DNA of 64,000 nt, taken from positions 7,490,806 to 7,554,805 of the forward strand of contig OU696573.1 in NCBI GenBank assembly GCA_916048095.2, given 5' to 3'. The DNA is from Sacculina carcini (taxonomy: Eukaryota; Arthropoda; Thecostraca; Sacculinidae). A program made the position numbers and the translations under genes. Shown here in pieces: positions 52,161 through 63,315 of this stretch. A model generated the notes under the pieces. That model had not been told where the DNA came from. It saw only the letters and a program-made list of their open reading frames with translations, and ran no database searches. Positions within the stretch are counted from its first letter, which is position 1. Each line of letters opens with the position of its first letter.

Positions 52161-53060
52161 AGGCAGGTGTGGATTGGATTGGGACGGTACTTACCAGAGA
52201 TGCTCTTTATACGGTCCCATATGGTGGATATAGGACAATGCCGATTAAGGCTGGACACATAGGACACCCACGAGGCCAGCTTCGCCTCGCGAAAGGTCCA
52301 TCGAGTTTTTGCGCGAGCGTGGCGAAAGCAAAGCATGCTTGCCACCGTGCTGTTGCGCCGGAAGCGACCCCAGCAACGACGTCGCTCTCGCAACGCCGTA
52401 GAACACGCGTCTGTCTACCAAGGAACAGGACGCCACCGGGGACGCGATGCCGTACGCGGAATGCTCCGTTTGGCACAGGTGACAATGGCCTCAGTGAAAT
52501 CTTCGACGCTGGGTCGAAGTGTGGGCTTGCCCATGGCTTCCAGTGTCAAGCAATCATGGCGGACTCAATCAGCTCGTTTGAAATTTCATCTCGGAGGTCG
52601 TGTTCCCAACCTAGGTACCTCATTGAGACAGATCCATATAGGGAAGTGGTCACTTCCATACAGACTGTTCTCAACGGTCCAGCTGGTGGATGCCTGCATA
52701 CTGGGACTGCACAGACTGAGGTCCAGAGCGGACATGCTTCCCGATGGCATGGTGCAATGCGTATATGTGCCTGTGTTTAAAATACCTATGTCTAAAACAA
52801 TTAAAATATCCTCCATAATAAAAACCACGGCTACAATATGCATCACAACCCCAAAAAAGGCTGTGAGCATTAAAAGCGCCTAACACATAAAAAGGGGGTG
52901 AAAGTGAACTGATTAAAAATTCGACGTCAGCCCTTGGGAACGGGCGACCAGGCGGCAGGTACAATGAACACACATACACCTCCATACCACCGAGCCAGCA
53001 CCGAACCGCAACCACCTGCAAATCTGACTGAATATGCAGGGGGCGACAGGGTACACTGGT
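52148..53060 (-). pseudogene. LINE endonuclease remnant
   Basis: In the first readable part (53021-52900), EVYVCSLYLPPGRPFPRAD is followed by FYVLGAFNAHSLFWG, where the normal GDFNAH has become GAFNAH with loss of the catalytic D. A decayed stretch follows that still reads LDLSLCSP near 52735 in a shifted frame. After it comes the linker to the RT (52393-52148, RFREAKLASWVSYVSSLN). Multiple frameshifts. A local duplication of about 20 bases may lie near 52780-52860. Confidence 0.8.
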
Positions 53061-53312
53061 GCGAACAGCCAGCTTAAGCCCGCCATGGGCTATAGTCGAG
53101 CTGGGATTATCATATCTAAAAACATTAAAATCCTGAATACTAAAATACGAAGAAGTTAAAAGCTTAGTCTCCGGTATTTCTAAAATCGATGGTTGTCGGG
53201 AGTGTAAAATATACAGTAAATCATTAAAATTCGGTCTAATACCTCTAATATCCTATTGTGAAATGGACATAAAAATAAATATAATAGAATAAAGTACAAA
53301 TAAATACTCCCG

Positions 53313-54900
53313 TTAAAAAAGCACATATACACTAAAAACCAGGTAGCACAGGTACCTAATCGCACCGCTTGTCCGATCGTCCTCTCTCCGCGTCAGGTGG
53401 GGACCCAATTTGAAAGGCCGAGTGTTTCCGCTTAGAGGAACTCTCCACCTCCATGGCAGTGGTGGGAGTCGCTCCGTCGTGTGCGGAAGGCGGTGCGTTA
53501 GCAGCCGCCGAGCGCGGAGATGCAGGGACCGCCCTCGCTTTGTGACCGGGAGATACTCACCGGTCACTCCTCGGCGAGGCTGACTTGACCGAACGGCGGC
53601 TCTTGTGTTGAACCACCGTCCAGTCTGCGGATTTCCTCCGGCTCGGAGACCACCGCTCTGCTGGCTTGGAAGCCTGCTGAGCGGCTGGTTTTTTTCCGCC
53701 CTGACTAACCGGCATCGCTGCCGATTTGCCAGCACGGTCCATCGGCCGGTTGACCGGCCGATCGGCGACCCGCTGAGGTCGCCGCTCAGCAGCCTTTCCA
53801 GGTTCATGTTTCAACATGTTTCAACATGTTTCAACATGTTTCTTCATGTTTAACAGCCTCAGGTACGACCAGCTTGAGAGCCATTCGTCCAGCCAGCTTG
53901 AGAAAATCGCCAACTGTCAGCTTCTCGAGAAGCGAGTCGACAAACTTTGGAGGTTGAGCTGACAGTTTGACGGTGCCGGCAAAGGACGGGTCCGACGGAT
54001 GCGAGCTACGGTACACAACACGCGCCTCGCCAAAACTGCAGCGCTGGGCAGCGCGAATGGCCAAAAATCTCCTTCTCCTTCAGCCATTCCGGGCAGACAC
54101 GCGACGAAGACGCATGACCGCTGCTCCTGCAATTGACACAGAAATAGTCCTCTTCGCAATAAGCAGTGGTGTGCCGTTCGGATGAGCAACGTCCACAGAT
54201 CTCTGCACGGTTACAGCGGGAGCTCGTATGTACGAAGCGTTGGCACCTGTAGCACCGCATCGGGTTAGGCACGTAGGGGCGGTCTCGGATACGCTGGGGG
54301 ATGTCACCGACCTTGATGTCATCCGGCAGATCAACGCCGTCAAACGTGAGGAAAAACGAGTGCGTTGGCACCTCGCTTCCCTCACGCCGCCGATGCGCTC
54401 CACGCGGATGACACCTTGGGATGCCAATCCGTCGCATATCTCCTCGTTCTCAACACTCTCTAGCGCACGACAAAACATAACGCCTCTGGCATGGTTAAGT
54501 GTCGAATGGGCGCACACCGAAATGGGGGGTGCTCATCCAACGCTTCTCATTGCGCGGTCCCACGCGATACCGAAAAGTGTCGGCCTTCATCGCGCGGGCT
54601 GCTGCCGTCTCAGTTCCGTACTTGACCAGCAGAGAACCGTCTCTCTGTCGGCTGGCTTCAACAGGCGCGTCTCCAATGTTCATGAACCCATCCAGACGAC
54701 GGAATGGGTTCAGCGAGGACAATTTCACGTGTTCATTGGCGCTGGTAAAACCAGCACCATCGGACAGGTGCAACACGGCTGTCGTCGTGCAAGTGGCTCA
54801 CAGTACGACTACCTTTCGGCGGCCGTGGCCGATCGCCCGATGGACGACCAGCAGGTGGGGTGGTTGAAGTTTTGGAAGCCATAGATATTTGCATTGTCTC
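53313..54900 (-). pseudogene. LINE ORF1 (gag-like) with three CCHC knuckles, frameshifted
   Basis: It starts near 54897 with MASKTSTTPPAGRPSGDRP. The centre reads DGFMNIGDAPVEASRQRDGSLLV, then in shifted frames ALESVENEEICDGLASQGV and FFLTFDGVDLPDDI. The knuckles (about 54270-54130) are CYRCQRFVHTSSRC, CGRCSSERHTTAYC and CVNCRSSGHASSSRVC, all near CX2CX4-5HX4-5C. The C-terminal part (53820-53320) is basic and low-complexity. This is the ORF1 type of I/R1/Jockey LINEs. The ORF1 at 61287-61982 is a related, diverged version. Confidence 0.85.
53806..53852. repeat. Tandem ATGTTTCAAC repeat (about 4 copies)
   Basis: ATGTTTCAAC units repeat with a 10-11 bp period inside ORF1 of the LINE and produce overlapping stop-rich frames. 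Probably a slippage expansion after the copy died. Confidence 0.9.
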
Positions 54901-55143
54901 AGAGCACAGGACCACCCACCTCTGCACGGGGCCCTACTGGGGGACGGGCAGAGCCAGCATGGGATGCCACGCCAGTGGTGGTGCGCTCTGTACGGGCATA
55001 TAATACCCCTGAGCTCGCTGCGAGCTCCGCCCGGTACGAAACCTGACCAGACATGTCTGCCTTTAGTCGCCTTTACGACACGCGGCAGCTACGGCGGCAG
55101 AATTCTAACCCCCCTACCGCAGGGGGTCCAGTAGCAGCAGGTG

Positions 55144-55352
55144 TGCCGTGAACCAGTGGCGTAGTGTACGAGTGACGGAGGGTGTGAGACCCAGTCACTC
55201 ACTAACGCCAACTGCAGCGCATTGGAACGACTGGCTGTACCCTGTCTGTCGACCCGAAATCGGCTACCCCAAAGCGCGACGCTCGGTATAATAACCTTCC
55301 GTCTTGCTAAGAGTCGTGCGAGCTGGGAGTGCACCGCTAAGTGATACTAGCC
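55144..55352 (-). repeat. 5' LTR of A2, continuation (209 bp)
   Basis: TGCCGTGAACCAGTGGCG through CTAAGTGATACTAGCCAG matches the A-family LTR where 49207 left off. It stops at CCAG, beyond which the full LTR (compare 22311-22330) would read ACTCGACGG. Element B starts there instead. Confidence 0.92.
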
Positions 55353-55435
55353 AGTGTGGCGTGTCATGCATATTATATTTATTGTATAAATGTGTGTATA
55401 TTTAAATGGGTTTGCGTGCGCGTATGCGTTTATAT

Positions 55436-55650
55436 GTATGTGCCGCACGTGTTTGTATGTTTGTGTGGCATGCCTTCCAGAATGTTCGGTGTAGGTTAGG
55501 TGACGTGTGTCTGCGCACAACCAGCAGACACGCTTGTTGCATGTGTATACGTGTGAGATATGTGTCTCTATGTATGTGCCGCATGTGTCTGTATGTTTGT
55601 GTGGCATGCGTTCTAGAATATTCCATGTAGGTTAGGTGACGTGTGTGTGC
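55436..55650. repeat. Tandem duplication, 136-bp period, LTR B part 1
   Basis: GTATGTGCCGCACGTGTTTG and the following TGTGTGGCATGCCTTCCAGAA..GTAGGTTAGGTGACGTGTG block occur at 55436 and again 136 bp later (55572), with point differences. The 3' LTR stub at 60559-60752 holds the first copy, then is cut. Confidence 0.88.
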
Positions 55651-55988
55651 GTGTTAGCTTGCGAAAATACTTCAGCCAATCACAGTAGCCTACGTGCTGG
55701 TGTGATCACATAGCTACCAATCGGGTGGTTACATTTGTCTTTTGCTATTGCCTGGCCAATTGTGTTCCAATGTTCATACGCGGTCGGGTCGATGCAGACG
55801 CACGGCCAAGTTTATTTAAGTCCCGTCGCCTCGGTGCGCGGGCAGTTGGACTGGGACTTTGGCAATAGCTTGACTGACAAGGCTACTCTCTGTGTCTCGC
55901 TCGCCTTGTGTCAGTTCGACCCGAGCATCGTCCGACACATTGTGTTGGACAACGTGCTTGTAGCGATTGCCGCGCATTGGCCTAGGAT

Positions 55989-56250
55989 ATTACCTGTATT
56001 ACTTGTAACGGTGCAGTAGCTGTTTCAGTGGAGGACTCGCTACACCACTGTTACGGAATTCTGTGCCGCGGCCTTCGTGCCGAGGTTTTGCTGGTCTCCG
56101 GCCTTTGATATTTATTGCGCGATTATTACCTGTATTATTGGTAACGGTGTAGTAGCTGTTTCAGTGGAGGACTCGCTACACCACTGTTTCGGAATTCTGT
56201 GCCGCGGCCTTCGTGCCGAGGTTTTGCTCGTCTCCGGCCTTGTGATATTC
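55989..56250. repeat. Tandem duplication, 136-bp period, LTR B part 2
   Basis: A block from ATTACCTGTATTA through AGTAGCTGTTTCAGTGGAGG and CCGCGGCCTTCGTGCCGAGG is repeated head to tail. AGTAGCTG lies at 56015 and at 56151, a spacing of 136 bp. Only a few substitutions separate the copies. Confidence 0.93.
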
Positions 56251-56343
56251 TTTGAACTATTGTTACTGTGTATTTATAATAAATCTGCTGTGCTACACCG
56301 CTCTTTGTTATGTGCGCGCTCTGAACGAGCTTCGCGAAACAAG

Positions 56344-56354
56344 TGATGACCACG
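56344..56354 (+). promoter_or_regulatory. Candidate primer-binding site of B
   Basis: TGATGACCACG matches TGGTGACCCCG (tRNA-Trp type) at nine of eleven bases and lies 2 nt after the LTR end. Confidence 0.55.
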
Positions 56355-56546
56355 TATTTTATCAGTATTGTACTCGTATTATATAAGTACTGTATTATTA
56401 TAGAGTCGTGTAGTTTTCAGTAGCGTTGCGTACCGTTGATTAGCTCTCGTTCGTAGTTTGAAGCTAGTTCGCAGTTTGTAGCTAGTTCGCGGTTGTGGCT
56501 CATTCGCTTGCAGTTCTTGCCGCTTACTCTCGCATACTAACCCAGC

Positions 56547-57398
56547 ATGGATGGTGAAGTGAAATCAGACGCGGTGTCTGTTCCTGCCGTCATGGGTCCA
56601 CCACCCCCATTCGTGGAAAACGACCCAAGTGTGTGGATAATTCAGCTGGATTTATATTTTGCCAGAGCAAATATTAGGCAAGAAACTCTTCGTTTCCAAA
56701 CAGCCACATCGCTTCTGCCGCCGCATCATGTCCGTGAGTTTATAGATATCATTCGTAAACCACCTGCAGACGCCTATACGCAGTTTTGCAACGCTCTACA
56801 GTCGCGACTGGGCGCGACGAATGAGCAAAAATTGCGTACGGTGCTGGAATAGCAGGAATCAGGCGACCGGTGACCCAGTCAATTTCTCCGTCACTTGCAT
56901 GACCTGACAGCGCCGTATATTTATGACAGCGAATCGCCACTGGTACGGCAAATATTTCTGAAGGCGATGCCAGATGCTGTCGCTCCATTCCTGCAATTTT
57001 TGCCACCGGAGACGCCGCTAGAAACTCTGGCTGACACAGCGGATCGAGTGTTGACTGCACTGTCGAGTGCCAGCCTTGCAATAAACGCAGTGAGTCCACC
57101 TGAGCACGGCTGCAATTGCGCTAAAGAGCTGGCTGAAATGCGACAGTGTTTGAACCAGCTGCAGCGCCAAGTCAGCAAGCTCGCAGTGCGGCGGACTGCT
57201 TCGCCAGCCTCGCAACAGGTGCAGTCTCGCGTAACGAGGCACAAATCTCCGCGACCGGTAAAGTCTCGGTCACACTCGGTGGCAAAAGACGAGGAATCCA
57301 CCACATATGGTGAGAGGACCAACCTTTGTTGGTATCATTACAATTTCGGCGAGAAAGCGCGCTCGTGCGAAAAACATTGCAGGCAATATTTAAACTGA
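56547..57398 (+). pseudogene. Gag of B, two in-frame stops
   Basis: One frame of 284 codons from ATG (MDGEVKSD) is interrupted by TAG at 56850 and TGA at 56871, seven codons apart. Both sit where A1 has sense codons of the QQLGDQKP block. Capsid blocks: FVENDPSVWIIQLDLYFA, PHHVREFIDII and LRQIFLKAMPDAVAPFLQFLP. It ends [18 protein letters not shown], a CX2HX9CX3C finger. A short overlap with pol (57326) in another frame is kept. Confidence 0.9.
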
Positions 57399-58720
57399 TC
57401 CCGAGAGGAGAATGTCTGCCAAATTCTTCTCTCGCAACCATCGCAGGCAGCCACAAAAATTCACTGTTTTTCATCCGGTACCAGGTACCAAGCATTTCCT
57501 TTTTGATAGACACCGGGGCGCAGTATAGTATCGTGTCAACGCGTCATTATCCATTCAGTGACAAGTCTTCATTGTGTCTGCAAGCGGTCAATAACAGTGC
57601 TATACGCACACATGGTTCTAAAACGCTCACAGTATCACTCGGTCTGCTTAGAAATTTTCCGTGGACATTTATCTTAGCTGATATTGACATATCGATAATC
57701 GGGTGTGATTTCCTTTCGCATCATGATATTAGCGTTAACCCAAGAAAGTGCGAGCTTATCGATAATACCACGCAGTGCAAGGTTCGCGGTTCTGGTTCAC
57801 ATGCGCCTTTGCTGATCTCCGTGTCCATGTCTGGTCACCATGAGAACTACCAGGCCATTGTCAAACAATTCCCAGAGCTTTTGTCGCCTTCCGTCACTTC
57901 TGACGTTTCGAAACACGGTGTTTTTCACCGAATTCATACACATGGTAAGCCTGTGTTTTGTCGACCTCGAAAACTTGATTCTGCTAGGCTGAAAATTGCC
58001 AAGGCGGAGTTTGAAAAGATGCTGGCACAGGGTATAATACGACCGAGTAACAGTCCTTATGCATCGGCACTCCATCTTGTTCCGAAACGGGCATCTTCCG
58101 ATTGGCGGCCTTGTGGAGATTATAGAGCTCTGAACAGAGTAACAACTCCGGACAGATACCCAGTGCCGTATCTGCAAGATTTTTCTGCAGCATTACATGG
58201 TTCGACTGTATTTTCGAAGATTGACTTGGTCAAAGCGTTTTTCCAGATTCCTGTACACCCGGACGACATACACAAAACGGCAATCACCACGCCATTTGGT
58301 TCTTTCGAAATGTTGCGGATGCCGCTTGGATTGCGTAATAGCGCGCAGTCAATGCAAGGTCTGTTGGACTCAGTACTCCGAGGATTAAATTTCATATTCG
58401 TGTACATAGACGACATCTTAATAGCCAGCAAAAACGAGGCAGACCACCGGTCACATCTACACACAGTTCTCAGTCGTTTGCGTGCACACGGCATCAAAAT
58501 AAACATAGACAAATGCGTGTTTGGCAAGCCGGAATTGACTTTTCTCGGCCACACGATAAATATTAGCGGCATTCTTCCACAGCACGACGCAGTGAAAGCT
58601 ATAATCGAATTTGCTCTTCCAAAAACGCACGAGCAACTGCGTAGGTACTTGGGCATGATAAATTTTACCACCGTTTTTAGCCTCATGCAGCTTCACTTCT
58701 TGCTCCCTTACACAAGCTGA
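57326..58720 (+). pseudogene. Pol of B, protease and RT
   Basis: A 464-codon open frame with protease ([13 protein letters not shown]) and RT ([44 protein letters not shown], catalytic YIDD at about 58405, [21 protein letters not shown]). The frame is lost near 58680 where YYRRFIP-type sequence should follow. RNase H continues in another frame from about 58690. Confidence 0.93.
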
Positions 58721-59328
58721 TAATAAATCATGCAAGAAAATCCAAGGTTCCTGTCATATGGACAAACGAGGCTACAGATGCATTTGACAAGTCGAAAAAC
58801 GCACTTAGCGAAGCCGCGTCGTTGCATCATCAGAATGACTCCGCGCAACTAGCTCTTTTCACAGATGCCAGTGATTCCGGGATTGGTGCAGTTTTGCAGC
58901 AATGTAGTCACGGTGAGTGGCAGCCACTGGCTTTTTGGTCGAAACAGCTGACTTCAGCTCAAGCCAACTACAGTGCGTTCGGTAAAGAACTGCTAGCCGT
59001 GTATTTATCCGTTCGACATTTCCGTCAGTATCTAGAAGGTCGAGATTTCACCATATTTACCGACCATACGCCGCTGACGCACGCGATCCGCACTCCCACA
59101 CACAACCACTCACCGAGAGAACAGCGCCATTTAGACTACATACTACAGTTCACTGCAGATGTGCGTCATATAAGCGGCAAGGACAATGTGGTCTCTGATG
59201 CGTTATCTAGAGTAAGCACCGTGCCTTCAACCATTGACATAGACTCGCTATCAAAACAGCAGCAATCAGATACTGAACTGCAAGAACTTTTCCAAAACGA
59301 GTCAACCAGCTTGAAGCTGGAGTGGTAG
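58690..59328 (+). pseudogene. Pol of B, RNase H
   Basis: In the +1-type shifted frame are an IWTNEATDAFDKSKNAL block, FTDASDSGIGAVLQQ (catalytic D), YSAFGKELLAVYLSVRHFRQYLEGRDF, FTDHTPL and HISGKDNVVSDALSRV. It ends at TAG 59326 after SLKLEW. The stretch 59329-59430 to the integrase is decayed. Confidence 0.92.
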
Positions 59329-59429
59329 AGTTTCCCTGCAGTTTCTAAACACAAAATTATGTGTGATATTTCAACCGGAAGACCGCGACCCTTGGTCCCA
59401 ACCAGAATGCGTAAGGATGTTTCCGTATC

Positions 59430-60542
59430 TTGCACAGTCTTTCCCATCCAGGCCGAGCTGCAACTTTGAAGCTCGTATCCGACAGATATGTCTGGCCCAA
59501 CATGCGACAAGATATCGTTACTTGGACCAAACAGTGCGCACATTGTCAAACATGTAAGATCACCAGACATATTCGTTCACCAGTCGGACAATTTGAGCTG
59601 CCCTCGCGCCGGTTTCAGCATGTGCACGTAGACATAGTAGGCCCACTTCCGTGCTCTAATGGTCACCAATATATTTTGACAGTGATTGACAGGTTTACAC
59701 GCTGGCCAGAAGCATGTCCTATTCCTGACATATCGGCCGATACAGTAGCACGATATTTTATTTCAACTTGGGTGTCACGTTTCGGTGTCCCCGAGAGTAT
59801 TGTCTCAGACAGGGGCACTCAAATCACAAGCCACCTCTGGAGACAACTCAACAACTGTTTCGGATCCAACACGCGTTTGACAACGGCGTACAATCCGGCA
59901 GCCACCGGCCTAGTAGAACGGCTTCACCGCCAGGTCAAAGGCGCACTTCGGGGTTGTAGTGACTGGACAAACAGACTGCCAATAGTCCTGTTAGGTATTC
60001 GGTCCTGCATGAAATCACCTTTAAATTGTTCCTCCGCCGAGCTGGTATATGGTGCCAAATTGCCTTTACCAGGTGAATTGTTAAATAGACAACCACAATT
60101 GACTCACACATATTGTCAGTTTGCCAAACAATTGTCTGAACATTTCAGTGCTATCCGGCCACAGCAGACCCGTGCAGCTGAGACAGCAGTGTTCCACCTG
60201 CCCAGCTTCTCCGATGCAGATTTCGTGTTCGTGCGTCATGACGGTCACAGACGTCCGCTGCATCCGGTGTACCGGGGGCCGTACAAGGTGGTGAAACGTA
60301 CGCCAAAAACGTTCACTATTGAGCGGCATGGACACGAGGTGGTCGGCATTGATCGTCTGCGTCCAGCATTTCTGGAAAATGAGAATATTTCATCCGCTCC
60401 GGAGAACAACAGCTTCGTGCATCAGGCAAAACAAAACTCCACCAAGATCACTCACACTCAGACGCACACCACACCACAATCCATTTTGTACCGTACCCGA
60501 TCTGGCAGAGCTGTCAAACCTCCGGTTCGTTTCTCGCCATGA
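59430..60542 (+). CDS. Pol of B, integrase (open part)
   Basis: A 370-codon open frame. Zinc domain: H-x4-H (HSLSHPGRA is its first half) and CAHCQTC. Core: VDIVGPLP (D1), VSDRGTQITS (D2) and TGLVERLHRQVKG (E). The C-terminal GPY/F-like module is DFVFVRHDGHRRPLHPVYRGPYKV. It ends in KPPVRFSP just before the polypurine tract. It is a third frame relative to RT and RNase H, so the polyprotein is dead even though this domain is open. Confidence 0.92.
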   Translation: MHSLSHPGRAATLKLVSDRYVWPNMRQDIVTWTKQCAHCQTCKITRHIRSPVGQFELPSRRFQHVHVDIVGPLPCSNGHQYILTVIDRFTRWPEACPIPDISADTVARYFISTWVSRFGVPESIVSDRGTQITSHLWRQLNNCFGSNTRLTTAYNPAATGLVERLHRQVKGALRGCSDWTNRLPIVLLGIRSCMKSPLNCSSAELVYGAKLPLPGELLNRQPQLTHTYCQFAKQLSEHFSAIRPQQTRAAETAVFHLPSFSDADFVFVRHDGHRRPLHPVYRGPYKVVKRTPKTFTIERHGHEVVGIDRLRPAFLENENISSAPENNSFVHQAKQNSTKITHTQTHTTPQSILYRTRSGRAVKPPVRFSP

Positions 60543-60545
60543 TCT

Positions 60546-60558
60546 AAAGGGGGGCTCA
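60546..60558 (+). promoter_or_regulatory. Polypurine tract of B
   Basis: AAAGGGGGGCTCA directly before the 3' LTR start. Confidence 0.8.
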
Positions 60559-60752
60559 TGTGGCGTGTCATGCATATTATATTTATTGTATAAACGTGTG
60601 TATATTTAAATGTGTATGCGTGCGCGTATGCGTTTATATGTATGTGCCGCACGTGTTTGTATGTTTGTGTGGCATGCCTTCCAGAATGTTCGGTGTAGGT
60701 CAGGTGACGTGTGTCTGCGCAGAACCAGCAAACACGCTTGTTGCATGTGTAA
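60559..60752 (+). repeat. 3' LTR of B, first 194 bp
   Basis: It matches 55353-55545 closely (TATAAACG for TATAAATG, GGTCAGG for GGTTAGG, CAGAACC for CACAACC) and stops at GTTGCATGTGTA. Confidence 0.92.
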
Positions 60753-61982
60753 GAGACGTAAGAGACGTCGAGGGAGGAAATTCAGTTCTACGGAGCATCA
60801 CTATGCTGATTCCGGTCGGAGTGATGGTTCCATTGGTGATGACTCGGCATCGAAAACGGATATGAAGGCGGCTAACTCAAAAGTGAATATGACCACTGAA
60901 AACGGAAATGGAAACGCTGTACCCAAGGAATGTGAGTCTAAAACATCATACGTAGGCCCAAACGGCTCTTACGTTGTGATCCGTTCCACCAATGATAATT
61001 TTTCGTTCAAGCGCATTGGTCCTTTCTGGCCATGTGCTCAACTGGAGTGCTATTTTGGCAAAAGTTAAATTTGAATGTCAGACGCCGTTCGATGAGTCTT
61101 TCATTGTGAGGACCAAAAACGAGAAGCAAACTCGTAGGCTGTTGAAATTGACCGAGTTCTGCCAGCAATCAGTAAGTGTCACCACTGACAACATCCGCAA
61201 CTTATAGAAGGGTGTGATTTTCGCTCCCAAGCTGCGTGATCTCGCTGAAGATATTATATGTGAAGGGCTAAGTTCTGAGGGAGTGAGTGCGTCGCGTGAC
61301 ATCATTCTGCGACGGTCAGCGCAGACCCACGCCGCTTCTCATTCTTACGTTCAACACTGCCACCAGACCGACAGAACTATTCGCAGGCTATATAAAATAT
61401 GACGTCAGAGTTTTTATTCAAAATCCGCTTAGGTGCTTCAAATGCCAGCGGTATGGTCACGGATCCCGCAACTGTCTCGGTGAGGCTTTGTGTGCACGGT
61501 GCGGCGAATGCGAACATTGTGAACATCCGTGTACCGCTTCCCGTCACTGTGTGAACTGTCGCAGTACAGAGCACTCAGCCGGCCATAGTGTGGCAAAGGG
61601 AAAAAAGATTTGTGCTATCCAGGCCAACCAGGGAATTTCTCTTATTGAGGCGAGGAAAAGGTACGAGAGGCAGTGTCCACAGACACAGCTCTCCCACGCA
61701 GTTGCGACCAGGACACCGGTCGAACGCGTCTCAGTTAGTGTGCAGACTGATCCCATTCCACAGCTGCCGCCACTGATGAAAGCCCAGCGTATGCAAACAT
61801 CGACAACAAAACGATGCCAAACTCAATCCACTGAAACAGCACAAACACCACCAGTCCTTAAAAAGTTCAGTGCCACCACCAACAATATCGTGACCAAACC
61901 ATCCACAAGTACCGCTACTTGTGTCCAGGACCACAGCTACAGTGGTCAGAAAAAAGCGGTGGCAAAGCGCACGTCACGCTGA
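60753..61982 (+). pseudogene. LINE ORF1 (gag-like) with CCHC knuckles
   Basis: A basic start (RKRRRGRKFSS near 60765) is followed by SYVGPNGSYVVIRSTNDNFSF (60950), a broken middle (FDESFIVRTKNEKQTRRLLK near 61090; EDIICEGLSSEGV near 61250) and then the open part 61287-61982. Knuckles: CFKCQRYGHGSRNC, CARCGECEHCEHPC (irregular) and CVNCRSTEHSAGHSV (last C lost). The T/S/Q-rich tail ends KRTSR. Stops near 61066 and 61205 and frame changes break it. Confidence 0.85.
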
Positions 61983-62121
61983 CCGTCTAAGTCGGCAACC
62001 CCCGACATCGACATCGTCGATGAGCCTCCTGATGACCCGGGGAGCACAGACATTGTCGATGCGCCCGCGGATGACCGGGTGAGTATCGCATCATAGTTTT
62101 TAATTTTTAACATATTTAAAA

Positions 62122-63315
62122 ATGACGAACGAGTGCAATAATTCATTCATGCTGCAATGGAACTGTCGTGGACTCGTATCAAAATGGGCCGAGTGTGAAC
62201 AATTATTTTACCATCGCTCACCCACTATCATCGCCCTTCAAGAAACGTGGCTCCTTCCTACTGATCAGTATGACCTCTCGTTGAGAGGATATTTGTTATA
62301 TAGGGATAATTTTGCGGGTTCCGGACGGCGCAGAGGCGGTGCGGCGCTGTCAATCAGGAACTGATCCCTCAGAAAGCTCTGGCCATGCAGCACAGCGAGG
62401 AATTTCAAACAGTGACGTGTGCGATTATGATTAATCAGAGTTTCATAGATGTTGTTTGCTTATATTCACCGCCACAGGTTTCATCACATGCACTCGGTCG
62501 TCTTTTAAACAGTATGCTTTTTAGCACACATAACCGCGTTTTAATCGTTGGCGATTTTAACGCGCATAATACTTTATGGGGCAGCTGTTTAACGTCAGGT
62601 AAGGGGCGGGTGGTCGAGCGCTTTATGGCTTGCAACAATATAGCTTTAATGGATGATGGGTCCCCTACACATTATGATGTTTCCACTGGTAGTTCATCGA
62701 CAATAGATTTGACACTCTGCTCACCTGAGATTGTGCACCGGTTCGGGTGGTCAGCAGACACTGACCCGAGGTCCTCTGACCATTACCCAGTGTATTTGTC
62801 ATAACATCAGTGTGTTAGTCCGACACAGCGGATTCCTGGGTGGAATGTGAGACGGGCCAATTGGTTTTTATTCGGTCAATACTGCACTTGGGAACAGTGT
62901 GACGAGACTGAGGATGTACTGGATTCCCTCAACACTATAAACATGTGTCTCCACCGTGCTGCAACGTGATCGATGCCCTACAGACGGCGACCGCCCAAGA
63001 AACCCCCGGTGCCCTGGTTCACAGACGAATGCCGCCATGCGCTGGCTCGTCGGACAAGGGCATTGCGACAGCATAAAGGCCTCAACACGACACAATCCAG
63101 AATCATTTTTTGTAAGGAACGTACGCGCGCTAGGAAAACATTGAGAAACGCCAAAATTGTTTCCTGGCAAAACTTTTTGAATTCTTTTAATTCATCCACA
63201 TCAATAGCTGTGATATGGCGTGGCATTAGGAGATTGAACGGGAAGCAAGTGCACAGACCGTCTCCTGTATTGTGTATTAACGTTGAGAGTGTGGCAGAGC
63301 CCGGAGAGATGACCA
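62122..63315 (+). pseudogene. LINE ORF2 start, endonuclease domain
   Basis: It starts at ATG 62122: FMLQWNCRGLVSKWAE, IIALQETWLL (catalytic E) and GRRRGGAALSI, then a stop at 62362. It resumes in another frame (62385-62804): FIDVVCLYSPPQV, RVLIVGDFNAHNTLWG (GDFN), SSTIDLTLCSP and SSDHYPVYL (SDH). The catalytic set is complete. A final piece (62973-63315) is the basic linker before RT (VPWFTDECRHALARRTRALRQHK), which ends at the junction with the next element. Confidence 0.9.

Larger units (their letters stand above)
49208..55133 (-). mobile_element. RNase H-type LINE (I-like), about 5.9 kb, inserted in the A2 LTR
   Basis: GCAGCAGGTG occurs at both edges (49198-49207 and 55134-55143), a 10-bp TSD, and LTR sequence resumes after it. 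On the minus strand the element starts with a GC-rich leader containing TGTCGTAAAGGCGACTAAAGG-type sequence, has ORF1 with three CCHC knuckles, ORF2 with endonuclease, RT and RNase H, and ends with (CGAA)n units. It is close to full length but riddled with frameshifts. A MITE (51223-51398) sits in its RT. Confidence 0.93.
55353..56341 (+). repeat. 5' LTR of B (about 989 bp)
   Basis: It starts TGTGGCG and ends CGAAACA. The end is set by the primer-binding-like sequence 2 nt later, so it is less certain than the start. It contains two separate tandem duplications, each with a 136-bp period (see separate entries). Confidence 0.75.
55353..60752 (+). mobile_element. CsRn1-clade Ty3/gypsy element B, inserted in the A2 LTR
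   Basis: LTRs start TGTGGCGTGTCATGC at 55353 and 60559. Gag ends with a CX2HX9CX3C finger, and the primer-binding site is a worn TGATGACCACG. Gag and pol have stops and frameshifts. The 3' LTR is cut after 194 bp by a LINE at 60753, so the rest should lie outside the window. Clearly diverged from A1/A2 but of the same clade. Confidence 0.92.
60753..63315 (+). mobile_element. RNase H-type LINE inserted in the B 3' LTR, cut by a further element
   Basis: ORF1 and the endonuclease part of ORF2 are present on the plus strand. The coding sequence then stops at 63315, in the linker before RT. LINEs are normally 5'- not 3'-truncated, and the frame is readable to the junction, so a further insertion is the likely cause. 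Related in type to the LINE at 49208-55133. Confidence 0.82.

Noticed and set aside
53313-53807. 164-codon minus-strand ORF as a separate gene
   Set aside because: It is a low-complexity, basic frame over the end of LINE ORF1, with no motif of its own.
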